Shown: piece by piece, positions 50,834-58,878 of the stretch
Position numbering within the stretch: position 1 is the stretch's first letter
Layout: every line of letters starts with the position of its first letter
The notes under the pieces: model-generated
What the model was told of the DNA's origin: nothing
Databases searched by the model: none
Seen by the model: only the letters and a program-made list of their open reading frames with translations
Position numbers and translations under genes: made by a program
Assembly: GCA_031274425.1 (NCBI GenBank)
Contig: JAISQE010000048.1
Coordinates: 1-59,048, forward strand
From: Synergistaceae bacterium
GTDB lineage: Bacteria > Synergistota > Synergistia > Synergistales > Aminobacteriaceae
Reading direction: 5' to 3'
Length of the DNA: 59,048 nt

Positions 50834-51094
50834 GGGATCCCCCTCCTTAAAGTACCGCCATTATGCGTCAAGCGGGCGGGCAAAGCAAATCGCGCAGAGT
50901 AGAGGGAGGGGCGTTATAACGGCGGGGACATCATTTATGAAGAAATCACGCATTAAAGCCGAAACGCGGCATAGACTCTCTATAAACGCATTTTGGGCGT
51001 TGATTTGTTGAATGCCAGCGAGGAGCCCGAGTGGACTTTGAAGGACCGACTCAAGAAGAATTCGACCGGCTGGACGCGTTGCGCAAACGGCCGG

Positions 51095-51232
51095 TCAACG
51101 TTTTTGTTTGACGTTTCCTTTATTTAACTTGCAGCAGTCCAATCGGCCGCCGGCGAGGTTCTTTTCGTTTTCTTTCGCGAGCCGTTCGATGTAAGCGTTG
51201 AACATTTCTTTGACGCGTTTCCATAGAAACAT
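51095..51232 (-). CDS. Small LDCC-motif protein, putative metal binding
   Basis: 45 residues from the ATG at 51232, with AAAGGCGG upstream. The sequence has a short amphipathic start (WKRVKEMFNAYIERLAKENEK) and the Cys pair in GGRLDCCKLN. I recall a family of small bacterial proteins with just this layout, named after an LDCC motif and thought to bind metal. The 50834-51094 spacer has no other clear gene; a 26-codon frame at 51031-51111 is probably chance. Confidence 0.65.
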   Translation of the reverse strand: MFLWKRVKEMFNAYIERLAKENEKNLAGGRLDCCKLNKGNVKQKR

Positions 51233-51356
51233 GCCGCACCGCCTTTCTCGATTTCGATAAACGGATTTCGATAAACGCTTTCGAATAATCGTTCGTGACA
51301 AAATTTTACAGCAATGTTACCATACCTTCATGCCGTGTGCGAAAGGTGTCTTTAAA

Positions 51357-53051
51357 GTGTTGTCGGAACAGGAAAAACGTTATCTGTCCTATCTGGATGT
51401 CGAAAAACTTCACGTTTATTTCAAAAATATCGCCTCCTTCCATCGCCGCTCCGACGGAAAGGGAGAGGGGGACGCGCGGGCTTACATCCGCGAAGAACTC
51501 GACCGGTTGGGGATTGCGGTTTCCGAAAGCGCCTCCAAAGGTCTGCTGGCGTTCGGAGGCGCGGGACGGGTCGAAGTTCTTTCTCCGGACCCTCGTGAAA
51601 TTCCGGCCAAGGCTTGGAATTTTTCCGCGCCTGCCTTGGCCGTATCCGGCGCGGCGGTGGTTCTCGAACGCGCCGACTTCCCCGCCGGGGTGTTGGATCA
51701 CCTGTCCGGCGAGCGGGGGACGAAACGCGATCTGGAGGGGCGCGTCGCGCTTTCCAGGTTCGTCTCGCCTCAGGCCGTGCTGAACGCGCAGTCGCGCGGG
51801 GCCGTGGGTTTCGTGATCTGCTGGGACACGGGGGGAGAAAAACAAATCCACCACAGCGGCGTCGCCATGTGGTGGGGAACGCCCATGCCGGAGGAAAGCC
51901 TCTGGTCGCCCGCTATCCCGGTGCTGGCCGTGAATCGCGACGACGGAAACCTCCTGATCGATCGCGCGAAACAAGGACGAACCGTTCTTTCCCTGTCCTG
52001 CGAAAGCGTGGAGACGGTTGCGGACGTGCCCCTGCTGGAGGCCTTTTTGCCCTCCACGACCGACGACCCTCATTTCCTTCTGGTGGGGGCGCACCTGGAC
52101 AGCAAACATTTCGGAGCCACGGACAACGCCACGGGGGCGGCTATAGCCCTATCCCTCGCCGCGGCCCTGGGAGCCCTTCCCGAAAGGCGCTGGGGCGTCA
52201 GGATATGCTGGTGGTCCGGTCACGAATTCGGCAAGTACACCGGCTCCTCCAACTACGTCCGGGACCGGTTCGAGGAAATGGACCGGCATTGCGTCGCCTA
52301 TTCCAACATCGACATGCCCGGAATGAGAGGCGCCTCCGACTTCGGCAAAATCACGGCGGGCCCCGACCTTTTCGCCTTGGCGGAGCGGACCGTGGCGGAC
52401 CTCACGGGACAAAAAGGAACCGCCTCCCCCCGAGTGCGCTCTTGGGACCAGTCTTTTCAAAACCTCGGGATATCTCCCTTCTTCATCTGGACCTCCGCTT
52501 TGCCCCCCGACAGCCCCGACAGAACGGGAAGCGGCGCGATGCCCTGGTGGTGGCACACCGAGGCCGACACCGCCGAGTTTTGCGATCCGCAGACCCTCGA
52601 AACCGACGCTCGCCTTTACATGACGGGGCTCCTTCGCCTTCTGGCCGAGGGAGGGCTCGACGTGGTTTCTCTGGGAAACGCCGTCGCCGGGCGTCTGCGG
52701 GAGCTTGAGGCGGTCCTCCCCGAATCCATCGACCCCAAACCGCTGCGGGAGGCCCTCCAGAAGGCCGTGGGGCGGTGGGACGCGAACGCGCGCCGTTTCG
52801 AGACGACCTTGAGGGCGGCGCGCCTGCTCAACCGCGTCCATTACGCCGCCCGCGACGCTTATCTGCAGGACTGGGGGGATGTGGGCGATTTCGTCCCCGG
52901 ACTGTCCGAGGCCGCTCGCATTCTGCAAAGGGACGGCCTGAGCGAGCGCCAAAAGGTGATCGTCCACAACTACGCCAAGACTCAGTGGAATCGGCTGAAC
53001 CTTCTCGTTCGCGAACTGGCGGGCCTGACTCGCGAAAAATTTAAGATTTAA
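51357..53051 (+). CDS. M28-like metallopeptidase/aminopeptidase
   Basis: 564 residues from a GTG with AAAGGTG 9 nt upstream; an ATG at 51330 would add nine residues. A PA-like insert (about 90-170, ALAVSGAAVVLERADF, NAQSRGAVGFVICW) interrupts the front. The zinc core is VGAHLDSKHFGATDNATGAA (His and bridging Asp), then WWSGHEFGKYTGSSNYV, YSNIDMPGM (Asp) and a late His in WWWHTEADT. The usual Glu-Glu pair of M28 is His-Glu here. No signal peptide, so it acts in the cytoplasm, probably on peptides or acylated amino acids. It precedes a symporter and a creatininase-like gene on the same strand. Confidence 0.82.
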   Translation: MLSEQEKRYLSYLDVEKLHVYFKNIASFHRRSDGKGEGDARAYIREELDRLGIAVSESASKGLLAFGGAGRVEVLSPDPREIPAKAWNFSAPALAVSGAAVVLERADFPAGVLDHLSGERGTKRDLEGRVALSRFVSPQAVLNAQSRGAVGFVICWDTGGEKQIHHSGVAMWWGTPMPEESLWSPAIPVLAVNRDDGNLLIDRAKQGRTVLSLSCESVETVADVPLLEAFLPSTTDDPHFLLVGAHLDSKHFGATDNATGAAIALSLAAALGALPERRWGVRICWWSGHEFGKYTGSSNYVRDRFEEMDRHCVAYSNIDMPGMRGASDFGKITAGPDLFALAERTVADLTGQKGTASPRVRSWDQSFQNLGISPFFIWTSALPPDSPDRTGSGAMPWWWHTEADTAEFCDPQTLETDARLYMTGLLRLLAEGGLDVVSLGNAVAGRLRELEAVLPESIDPKPLREALQKAVGRWDANARRFETTLRAARLLNRVHYAARDAYLQDWGDVGDFVPGLSEAARILQRDGLSERQKVIVHNYAKTQWNRLNLLVRELAGLTREKFKI

Positions 53052-53078
53052 GATTTAAGATTTAAAATTTAAGCTCAA
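53039..53078. repeat. Short tandem repeat (ATTTAAG, 7 bp)
   Basis: About five near-exact copies of ATTTAAG, beginning in the last codons of the peptidase gene and running past its stop. AT-rich in a GC-rich setting. Probably slippage-derived. Confidence 0.75.
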
Positions 53079-53144
53079 GCGAGTCGCTTAAAGCGGGCTC
53101 TGCTTTTTAAGCTGGAATATTTGCGGGGAAAGGAGGTGAAATCA

Positions 53145-53387
53145 ATGGGAATGTGGGACAACGTGTTTGAAAAAAGGTGGTCCGTCGTTTTTCTGGCAAT
53201 GTATGTCATCGTCATGCTGCCCGTGGAGTACTTCTATACGACGACCTACGCCGCGTCCTGGAAGGGCCTGCCGATTTTCATGGTCGGCTGGTTTTGGCAT
53301 ACGCTGATCACGATGGTTCTGATCGTCGTTTTTTACGTTCAAGCCATAAAGCGTGAAGAGTACCTCGAATTTGGCACGGAAGGTTAA
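53145..53387 (+). CDS. Small membrane subunit of a sodium/solute symporter
   Basis: 80 residues from the ATG at 53145, which has an ideal AAAGGAGGTGA ribosome site. Two membrane segments (about 13-31 and 44-66) and an acidic tail KREEYLEFGTEG. Small two-helix proteins of this kind are encoded directly before SSS-family symporters and assist them. The symporter gene follows after 30 bp. Confidence 0.8.
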   Translation: MGMWDNVFEKRWSVVFLAMYVIVMLPVEYFYTTTYAASWKGLPIFMVGWFWHTLITMVLIVVFYVQAIKREEYLEFGTEG

Positions 53388-53417
53388 AACGGGATTTTTA
53401 AAAAAGGGGGAGTCGAT

Positions 53418-54950
53418 GTGGCGGTCAGCAGTATGATTGTTCCTGCCCCCGGGACCTTTTTTCTGGTTTTGGGCGGCTATTTTGTCATTATGGCCTTAAT
53501 AGGGTATTACTCGGCGAAGAAAACCGATTCCTTGAGAGAATTCTTCGTCATGGGCGGCAAGGCGGGCGCTATCGTCAGCGGCATCGCGTATTTTTCCACG
53601 CAGTACAGCATGAGCACTTTCATGGGGGTGCCGGCCGCGTGTTACCAGCAAGGGTATCCCGGCCTCACGGTCTCCGTGCCGGGGCTGGTCTTCAGCATGA
53701 TCATACCCGCGCTTGTGGTCGGCAGAAAACTGATTCGCCTGGGACACAAATACGATCTCCTGACGATGGCCGACTATCTGAGCGACCGGTACGAGTCCGA
53801 CGCGCTCCGTAGCCTGCAGGCCGTTCTCATGGTGTTTTTCGTCGTTCCCATGATGGGAGCGCAGATCATCGGGGCCGGGATCATCTTCAACACCTTCACC
53901 GGTTATCCCGAGTGGATAGGCGTCGTCGCCACCGGCTTTATCGTCATCGTTTACTGCATGTCGGGCGGCATCCGAGGCGCTATGCTGACCGACGTCCTCC
54001 AGGGGCTCCTGATGGTGGCCACCGCCGTCGTCACCTTTTTTGCCGCACTCGAGCTGGGCGGCGGGCTGGAGGCCATCAACGCAAAACTGTTCGAACTGAA
54101 CCCGGCCTACATGGCGCATCCGGGCGCGACGGGATCCTATCACTGGCCCCGGCTCGTGTCGATGGTGGTCATGTGGAGCTTCTTCAGCATCGGCAGCCCT
54201 CAGTTGGTGACGAAGTTTTTCGCGATGAAGAACTACAAGGTCATGTTCAAGGCCGTTATCCTGGGGACCCTGGGCATGTGGGTCTCCGCGACGCTGATCG
54301 AGTGGGTGGGAGTTCTGGGAATCGTTTCCGTGCCCGGTCTGGAGGGAGCCCAGAGGGATTTCATCGTTCCGCTCATCCTGCAAAAAGCGGTATCTCCGGT
54401 CTTCGCCTCTCTGATGATCGCGGGGATCATGGCCGCGGGAATGTCGACGATCGACAGCCTTCTGATCGTCTCCACCGGGGGGATTTCCCGCGACATCTAT
54501 CAGAAGCTGCTGAACAAAAACGCCACGGACAACGAGATCCTGAAGCTGTCCCGCTACGTCACGGTCATCCTGGGCGTCATCGCCATCTTGTTCGGCATCT
54601 GGAGGCCCGGCGCGATTTTCGACATCATCATCTTTTCCTTCGGCGGCCTCACGATCTGGGCCACGCCGATGCTTCTGGGCATCTACTGGAAGCGCACCAG
54701 CAGCATAGGGGCCATTACGGGGATCATCGTCGGGGTGCTGGTCTACATCCCTTTCTCGGCCTCCGCCGCTATGCTGGATAAACTGGGACTGAACTCGCTG
54801 CAGCCGCTTTCCGACGCGCTGAAGAGCTACGGCATGGGTTTCGACGCCCTTATTCCCACGTGGCTTGTGGCCATGGGCGTCACCATTCTCGTCAGCCTGG
54901 TGACGAAACCGGCTTCCGAGGCCACGCTGAAACGTCATTTTCAGATTTAA
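53418..54950 (+). CDS. Sodium/solute symporter (SSS family)
   Basis: 510 residues from a GTG with GGGGGAG 5 nt upstream. About thirteen membrane segments. SSS marks: YYSAKKTDSLREFFVMGGK near residue 28, FSTQYSMSTFMGVPAACY with the Na+-site Ser/Thr region, DYLSDRYES, GIMAAGMSTIDSLLIVSTGGISRDIYQK near 340. The family imports amino acids, pantothenate, sugars or organic acids with Na+. With the creatininase-like and M28-like genes it may serve uptake and breakdown of an amide or peptide-like compound (inference). Confidence 0.92.
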   Translation: MAVSSMIVPAPGTFFLVLGGYFVIMALIGYYSAKKTDSLREFFVMGGKAGAIVSGIAYFSTQYSMSTFMGVPAACYQQGYPGLTVSVPGLVFSMIIPALVVGRKLIRLGHKYDLLTMADYLSDRYESDALRSLQAVLMVFFVVPMMGAQIIGAGIIFNTFTGYPEWIGVVATGFIVIVYCMSGGIRGAMLTDVLQGLLMVATAVVTFFAALELGGGLEAINAKLFELNPAYMAHPGATGSYHWPRLVSMVVMWSFFSIGSPQLVTKFFAMKNYKVMFKAVILGTLGMWVSATLIEWVGVLGIVSVPGLEGAQRDFIVPLILQKAVSPVFASLMIAGIMAAGMSTIDSLLIVSTGGISRDIYQKLLNKNATDNEILKLSRYVTVILGVIAILFGIWRPGAIFDIIIFSFGGLTIWATPMLLGIYWKRTSSIGAITGIIVGVLVYIPFSASAAMLDKLGLNSLQPLSDALKSYGMGFDALIPTWLVAMGVTILVSLVTKPASEATLKRHFQI

Positions 54951-55000
54951 ACAGATTTAAACAGATTCAAACAGATTCAAACATTGATTCAAACATTTTC
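54942..55000. repeat. 10-bp tandem repeat after the symporter gene
   Basis: CAGATTTAAA, CAGATTTAAA, CAGATTCAAA, CAGATTCAAA, then looser copies CATTGATTCAAA and CATTTTC. The array starts in the last codons of the symporter gene and fills much of the 110-bp gap to the creatininase gene. Confidence 0.8.
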
Positions 55001-55060
55001 AGAATTTAAAATAAAGGGCTTTTTATAAAGGGCCTAAAGTTAAGCAGGGAGGTTAGCCCG

Positions 55061-55843
55061 ATGTATTTGGCGTCATTGAGCTGGAGCAAGGCGGCCGAGA
55101 TAGGGAACGGCGGGGAAATCGTCGCCGTCCTGCCCATGGGAAGCCTGGAGGAACACGGGCCTCTGGGGCCTCTGGGGACGGACCACATCATTCCTCACGA
55201 GATGGCCAGGAGGATCGAGGAGCGCATTCCGAACAAGGCGCTGATTCTGCCGACCCTGCCCTACGGCGTTACCCCCGCGCTTGCCGGGTTTCCCGGCTCC
55301 GTGGACATCGGGTACGAAGCGCTTTGCGCCGTCTTGAAGGGCTGCGTGGACGCCGTCCTTCGCTGCGGGGTGAAGCGCTTTCTTTTTCTGAACGGGCACG
55401 GGGGCAACACGGCCGCCATCGACACGGCGGCCCTCTACCTCTACCATAAAGGCGGGCAGGCGGCGGAGATCGACTGGTGGGTCCTCTGCGGGCAGCTCCG
55501 CCCGGAGTGGATGTGCGGGCATGGCGGCGGGGTGGAAACGGCCGTCGCCATGGCGATAAAGCCCGACTGGGTTCACATGGAGGACCTGTTCGAGAGCCGC
55601 GTCGTCCACCTGAGCCCGCGGTTGAAAAACGTCCACATCCACAACGTGGAGTTCGAGGGGGCCAGCGTGAAAATGGTGCGGGACGTGGTGGACTCCATCC
55701 CGTCGGGGGACGCGGGGTACGGGGACAGCCCCTCCCGAGCGAACGCCGCTCTGGGGGCCGATATTCTCGACGCGGTGACCGACTACACCGTCAGGTTTAT
55801 CGAGGAGTTCTCGAAAGCGAACCTCGGCGCGGGCCGCCAATAA
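55061..55843 (+). CDS. Creatininase-family amidohydrolase
   Basis: 260 residues. Metal-binding marks of the family are all visible: LPMGSLEEHGPLG (Glu and His, near residue 25), GTDHIIPHEMA (Asp), FLFLNGHGGNTAAI (near 108) and GHGGGVETAVAM (Glu, near 160). The family hydrolyses creatinine, creatinine-like amides, or formamide groups in cofactor and mycofactocin pathways. A weak GGGAGG lies before the ATG. It follows the symporter, so its substrate is probably what the symporter brings in (inference). Confidence 0.88.
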   Translation: MYLASLSWSKAAEIGNGGEIVAVLPMGSLEEHGPLGPLGTDHIIPHEMARRIEERIPNKALILPTLPYGVTPALAGFPGSVDIGYEALCAVLKGCVDAVLRCGVKRFLFLNGHGGNTAAIDTAALYLYHKGGQAAEIDWWVLCGQLRPEWMCGHGGGVETAVAMAIKPDWVHMEDLFESRVVHLSPRLKNVHIHNVEFEGASVKMVRDVVDSIPSGDAGYGDSPSRANAALGADILDAVTDYTVRFIEEFSKANLGAGRQ

Positions 55844-55958
55844 CGCCGCGACAATATGTGAATCGGCGTTGGCGCAAAGAACGACATCCGTGATTCCAGG
55901 CGACCTCCCGGTTCTCGCCGAGCCGCGGGCCGCCTGGAATGTCTCTAAATCGCGCGTG
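55844..55958. other. Intergenic stretch, no gene seen
   Basis: 115 bp between the creatininase gene and the transposase remnant. No hairpin or gene was recognised. Confidence 0.4.
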
Positions 55959-56549
55959 CTAAAAGGACCCTCCATCGTCGCTATTTTCTGCTTCCCACGT
56001 CATCTCTTCATGCCGCTCGCGGGTTATCACACCTTCTACAAGCAGTTTATCGATTTTTCGTTGTACTTGTCGCTCACTGATATTGGCTGTCGTCGCCAAA
56101 ATCGCATATGGCAACCCAAGTACGTCTACAGCTATGTGTATTTTTTATGCCAGAAGTTTTTCACTCGCATCGTATCCCTTTTCTTGTGCCGTATCAGCAT
56201 TTTGTATACTTTTTGAATCAACAATCGACATACTTGGTTGTGGCTTTCGTCCTGCTGTATATCTTTTTTCTATAGCTACAAGCTTGGCAAGAACGCGATC
56301 CAATACCGATTCTTCATTTTCGCTTTTCTTTGTCCATATGCGATAATAATAGTTTACAAGTTTCCAGTTTGGGAAATCATGGGGTAAATCTCGCCACGTG
56401 CAACCACTCTTTAACAAATATAATATGGCGCAAAAGATATCATAAAGATCAACCTTACGTGGCCGCGTCTTCTTCTTTGTGGATTCCAGCTCCTGTGAAA
56501 TTGCGGCAAACTGTTCTCTGCTTACATCAGTGCCATATGCTTGACGCAC
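55959..56549 (-). pseudogene. IS5-like transposase remnant with an unusual C-terminal continuation
   Basis: The frame starts at a GTG (56549) after GGGGAGAGG and gives an IS5-type N-terminus: VDLYDIFCAILYLLKSGCTWRDLPHDFPNWKLVNYYYRIW, then VDSKSIQNADTAQEKGYDASEKLLA. A TAA at 56145 interrupts it in frame; beyond it the same frame gives KIHIAVDVLGLPYAILATTANISER, the expected next block of the DDE domain. The rest of the transposase is missing: after ANISER the frame reads QVQRKIDKLLVEGVITRE, which looks like a helix-turn-helix tail, to a stop at 55959. So the element is dead. I could not define its terminal inverted repeats. Confidence 0.8.
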
Positions 56550-56799
56550 ATTGAACCTCTCCCCTCTGTGTATGCTTTAACCATTATTATACCGACAAAA
56601 TACTAAGAAATCAGCCGAAAATCTAGCTTCCCCTAAAATTATACCAACAAAAGCGGGAATCTAGGCAATACCATCACAGACAAGAGTTTTTAGACAGGCT
56701 CTTACGGGATTTTCGCCAGAATGAGGCATACGTTAAACAAAGCGCGCGCGGCTGGGGCATTCGCCCACGCTTAGCCATAGCGTCAGCCCCAAGCCGGAA
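56550..56799. other. Spacer upstream of the AbrB-like gene
   Basis: Mixed AT- and GC-rich sequence with two similar stretches, ATTATACCGACAAAATA and ATTATACCAACAAAAGC, about 50 bp apart, possibly old IS ends. No gene recognised. Confidence 0.35.
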
Positions 56800-56829
56800 T
56801 TGACATTGTAATATGTATCAAAATATGGT
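56800..56829 (+). promoter_or_regulatory. Candidate promoter of the AbrB-like gene
   Basis: A perfect TTGACA at 56800-56805, an 18-bp spacer and TATGGT at 56824-56829, 58 bp before the ATG at 56888. Confidence 0.5.
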
Positions 56830-56887
56830 ATTAAAAATACGAGAGCGCGAGAACGCCAGAGGCGGGGTTGCGAGGGAGGGGTTTGCG

Positions 56888-57973
56888 ATGGAGACGGTTG
56901 GGGCATCTTGGCTTGGGGGATTTTGTTTTACGTTCGGCGTCGGAAGCCTGGGATATTTCGTGTTCCGGTTTTTTCGGGTTCCGAGCCCCGCGCTCCTCGG
57001 CTCGATGATCGCCACCGGCGCGCTGAACATGGCGGGCTTTTATCCGCTCTTCGACACGCGCGGCGTCTCGTTCGTCGCCAACATGATGGTGGGGATCATG
57101 CTGGGGAGGCAAATCGACCGTAACGTGCTGCGGCGCTTTCGGACTCTCGCGAGGCCCGTTCTGACGCAGGTCGCCGGGATGCTTGCGCTCTCGCTGTTCT
57201 GCGGCGTCACCATGTACTTGATGGGGGGCACGTCCTTCTCCACGGCGCTCATCAGCGGAGCCGCGGGCGGCATAGCGGAGATGGTCGTCTTCGGAATGTC
57301 CATCAACGCGGACGCCGCCGTCATCGCCTTTGTCCAGTTGTTCCGGGTGGTCATCTTCCTCGCCCTGATCCCCTACCTGGCGATCATCGGCGGAAAGCTG
57401 GGCGGGCTCTCCAAAAAACCCCGCCTGGCGAGGGAGCGTTCCCCCCAAAGCGGCGAAAACGAAAAAACTCTCCACGTTCCCTTTTCCCCAAAAGATTATT
57501 GGCTTCTCCCGGCCTGGGCCCTGGGCGGGGCCGTTATCGGAACCTGGCTCAAAGTGCCGACCGGCGCGATGCTGGGGGCCATGGTCGCCTGCGGCGTCTT
57601 TTCTTTGTGTCTCGGCAAAGAATACCGTTACGGCGGCTGGTTTCGATGCGTCGCCCAGATCGGGCTCGGCCTGGCGATAGGGCAGCGCATGACGCCGCAC
57701 ATCGCCGGACAGTTGGAGACTTTGTTCTTCCCCGCCATCGTCGTGACCGGCGTGATGCTCGTAGGCTGCACGTCGCTGGCGTTCTTCCTCTACAAAACCT
57801 CGGAGTGGGATCTCACCACCTGCCTTTTGTGCTCCGCGCCCGCCGGCCTGAATCAGATCGGCGCTTTCGCGGAGGAGATCGGCGTGGACTCCTTCACCGC
57901 CTCCATATTCCACACCGCCCGGATCGTGGGCATCGTCACCCTGTACCCGTGGCTGGTTCTGCCCCTGACGTAA
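56888..57973 (+). CDS. AbrB-family membrane protein (putative permease)
   Basis: 361 residues from the ATG at 56888, which has GGGAGGGG upstream; the frame is open further back but without a ribosome site. About ten membrane segments in two related halves: PSPALLGSMIATGALNMAG and PTGAMLGAMVACGVFSLCL are the repeat units, followed in each by NMMVGIMLGRQI and QIGLGLAIGQRM, and by GAAGGIAEM and APAGLNQIGAFAEEIG. This is the AbrB/ammonia-monooxygenase-like duplicated family of uncharacterised bacterial transporters. A hydrophilic linker near 195-225 separates the halves. The substrate is unknown. Confidence 0.87.
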   Translation: METVGASWLGGFCFTFGVGSLGYFVFRFFRVPSPALLGSMIATGALNMAGFYPLFDTRGVSFVANMMVGIMLGRQIDRNVLRRFRTLARPVLTQVAGMLALSLFCGVTMYLMGGTSFSTALISGAAGGIAEMVVFGMSINADAAVIAFVQLFRVVIFLALIPYLAIIGGKLGGLSKKPRLARERSPQSGENEKTLHVPFSPKDYWLLPAWALGGAVIGTWLKVPTGAMLGAMVACGVFSLCLGKEYRYGGWFRCVAQIGLGLAIGQRMTPHIAGQLETLFFPAIVVTGVMLVGCTSLAFFLYKTSEWDLTTCLLCSAPAGLNQIGAFAEEIGVDSFTASIFHTARIVGIVTLYPWLVLPLT

Positions 57974-57984
57974 AACGGATACGC

Positions 57985-58878
57985 TCACGCGTCGGATTCC
58001 ATCGCTTCCAGTTCTTTGCGGAGGCGGTGGACGTTGCCCAACATCACCATCGCGCGGGAGATGTCCTCCGGGGGGGCTCCGCGCCGCTTCATCCTCTCCA
58101 GAACCCGCCTGCGCCCCTCGTCGATGCTTTGCTGTTCCTCTTTGGAAAGGGGCCTGCCCCGCTCTTTCATGACCGCGGCGCGGGCGTCCGCATTGTGGAG
58201 GGGCTTTATGTAGACGCCTCCCCTGGACGCGTTCCTGTAGAGGACTTTGCCGGCGCGGTTGCAGATGCCGAAGTTGTCCAGGCTGCCCTTGAGCTCCAGA
58301 GCCTTCACCGTTTCGGGGATGTTGTTGTACGTTTTGTTGTGGGATTCCAGGCTGGTCCAAAGCCCATAACCTGCGTCCTCCCTCTCTTCCTCGTAACGCT
58401 CCAGAATGCCGAGCCTGCTGATCTCGCCCCCCGTGGCCATGACCAGCGCGTCGACGCGGTACCCCCGCTCCTTGAGGCGGTTGACGAGGTTCACCAGCAG
58501 GTCGCCGCCGCGCAGGTTCCCCTCGAAGACGATATCCCGGCGGTTTTCCGCCGCGCTCACGAGCAACCGTTGCATCCATATCTTGACGTCCGGGTCGGTT
58601 TTGTCGGCGTAGCGCTTTTCGTCCGACGCCAGGATCTCCTCGGAAAACGGATGGGCCGCCCGGCAGTCGTCCTCCAGGATGACGGCGGTTTGTCGCGGGT
58701 CCGCCATGCTCTCCAGGGCGACGCGGAGCAGCATCGATTTGCCAGCCCCAGGCTGCCCGCCGATGACGACGGCCCGAGGCGATCGGCTTTCCATCGAGCG
58801 GCTCAGCATATCCCGCTCCAAACGCCTGAACACCGCCGCGCTTTCTTTCTCGGCCAATTTCTCTCGTCTGTCGTTCAT
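57985..58878 (-). CDS. Zeta-toxin-like kinase
   Basis: 297 residues. AVVIGGQPGAGKSMLL is the Walker A of the zeta toxin/UNAG kinase family (near residue 36); the acidic pair in VILEDDCRAAHPF, DIVFEGNLRGG and SRLGILERYEEE with HNKTYNNIPETV are family marks. Zeta toxins phosphorylate UDP-N-acetylglucosamine and block wall synthesis; chromosomal relatives may have other roles. The C-terminal 100 residues are basic and helical. The start overlaps the stop of an upstream gene by ATGA, as in toxin-antitoxin pairs. Confidence 0.86.
   Translation of the reverse strand: MNDRREKLAEKESAAVFRRLERDMLSRSMESRSPRAVVIGGQPGAGKSMLLRVALESMADPRQTAVILEDDCRAAHPFSEEILASDEKRYADKTDPDVKIWMQRLLVSAAENRRDIVFEGNLRGGDLLVNLVNRLKERGYRVDALVMATGGEISRLGILERYEEEREDAGYGLWTSLESHNKTYNNIPETVKALELKGSLDNFGICNRAGKVLYRNASRGGVYIKPLHNADARAAVMKERGRPLSKEEQQSIDEGRRRVLERMKRRGAPPEDISRAMVMLGNVHRLRKELEAMESDA

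Noticed and set aside
51031-51111. 26-codon frame with a GAGGAG before a GTG, and a GACCGGC/GCCGGTC hairpin within it
   Set aside because: Too short to judge; the hairpin has no plus-strand gene to terminate and overlaps the LDCC gene end.
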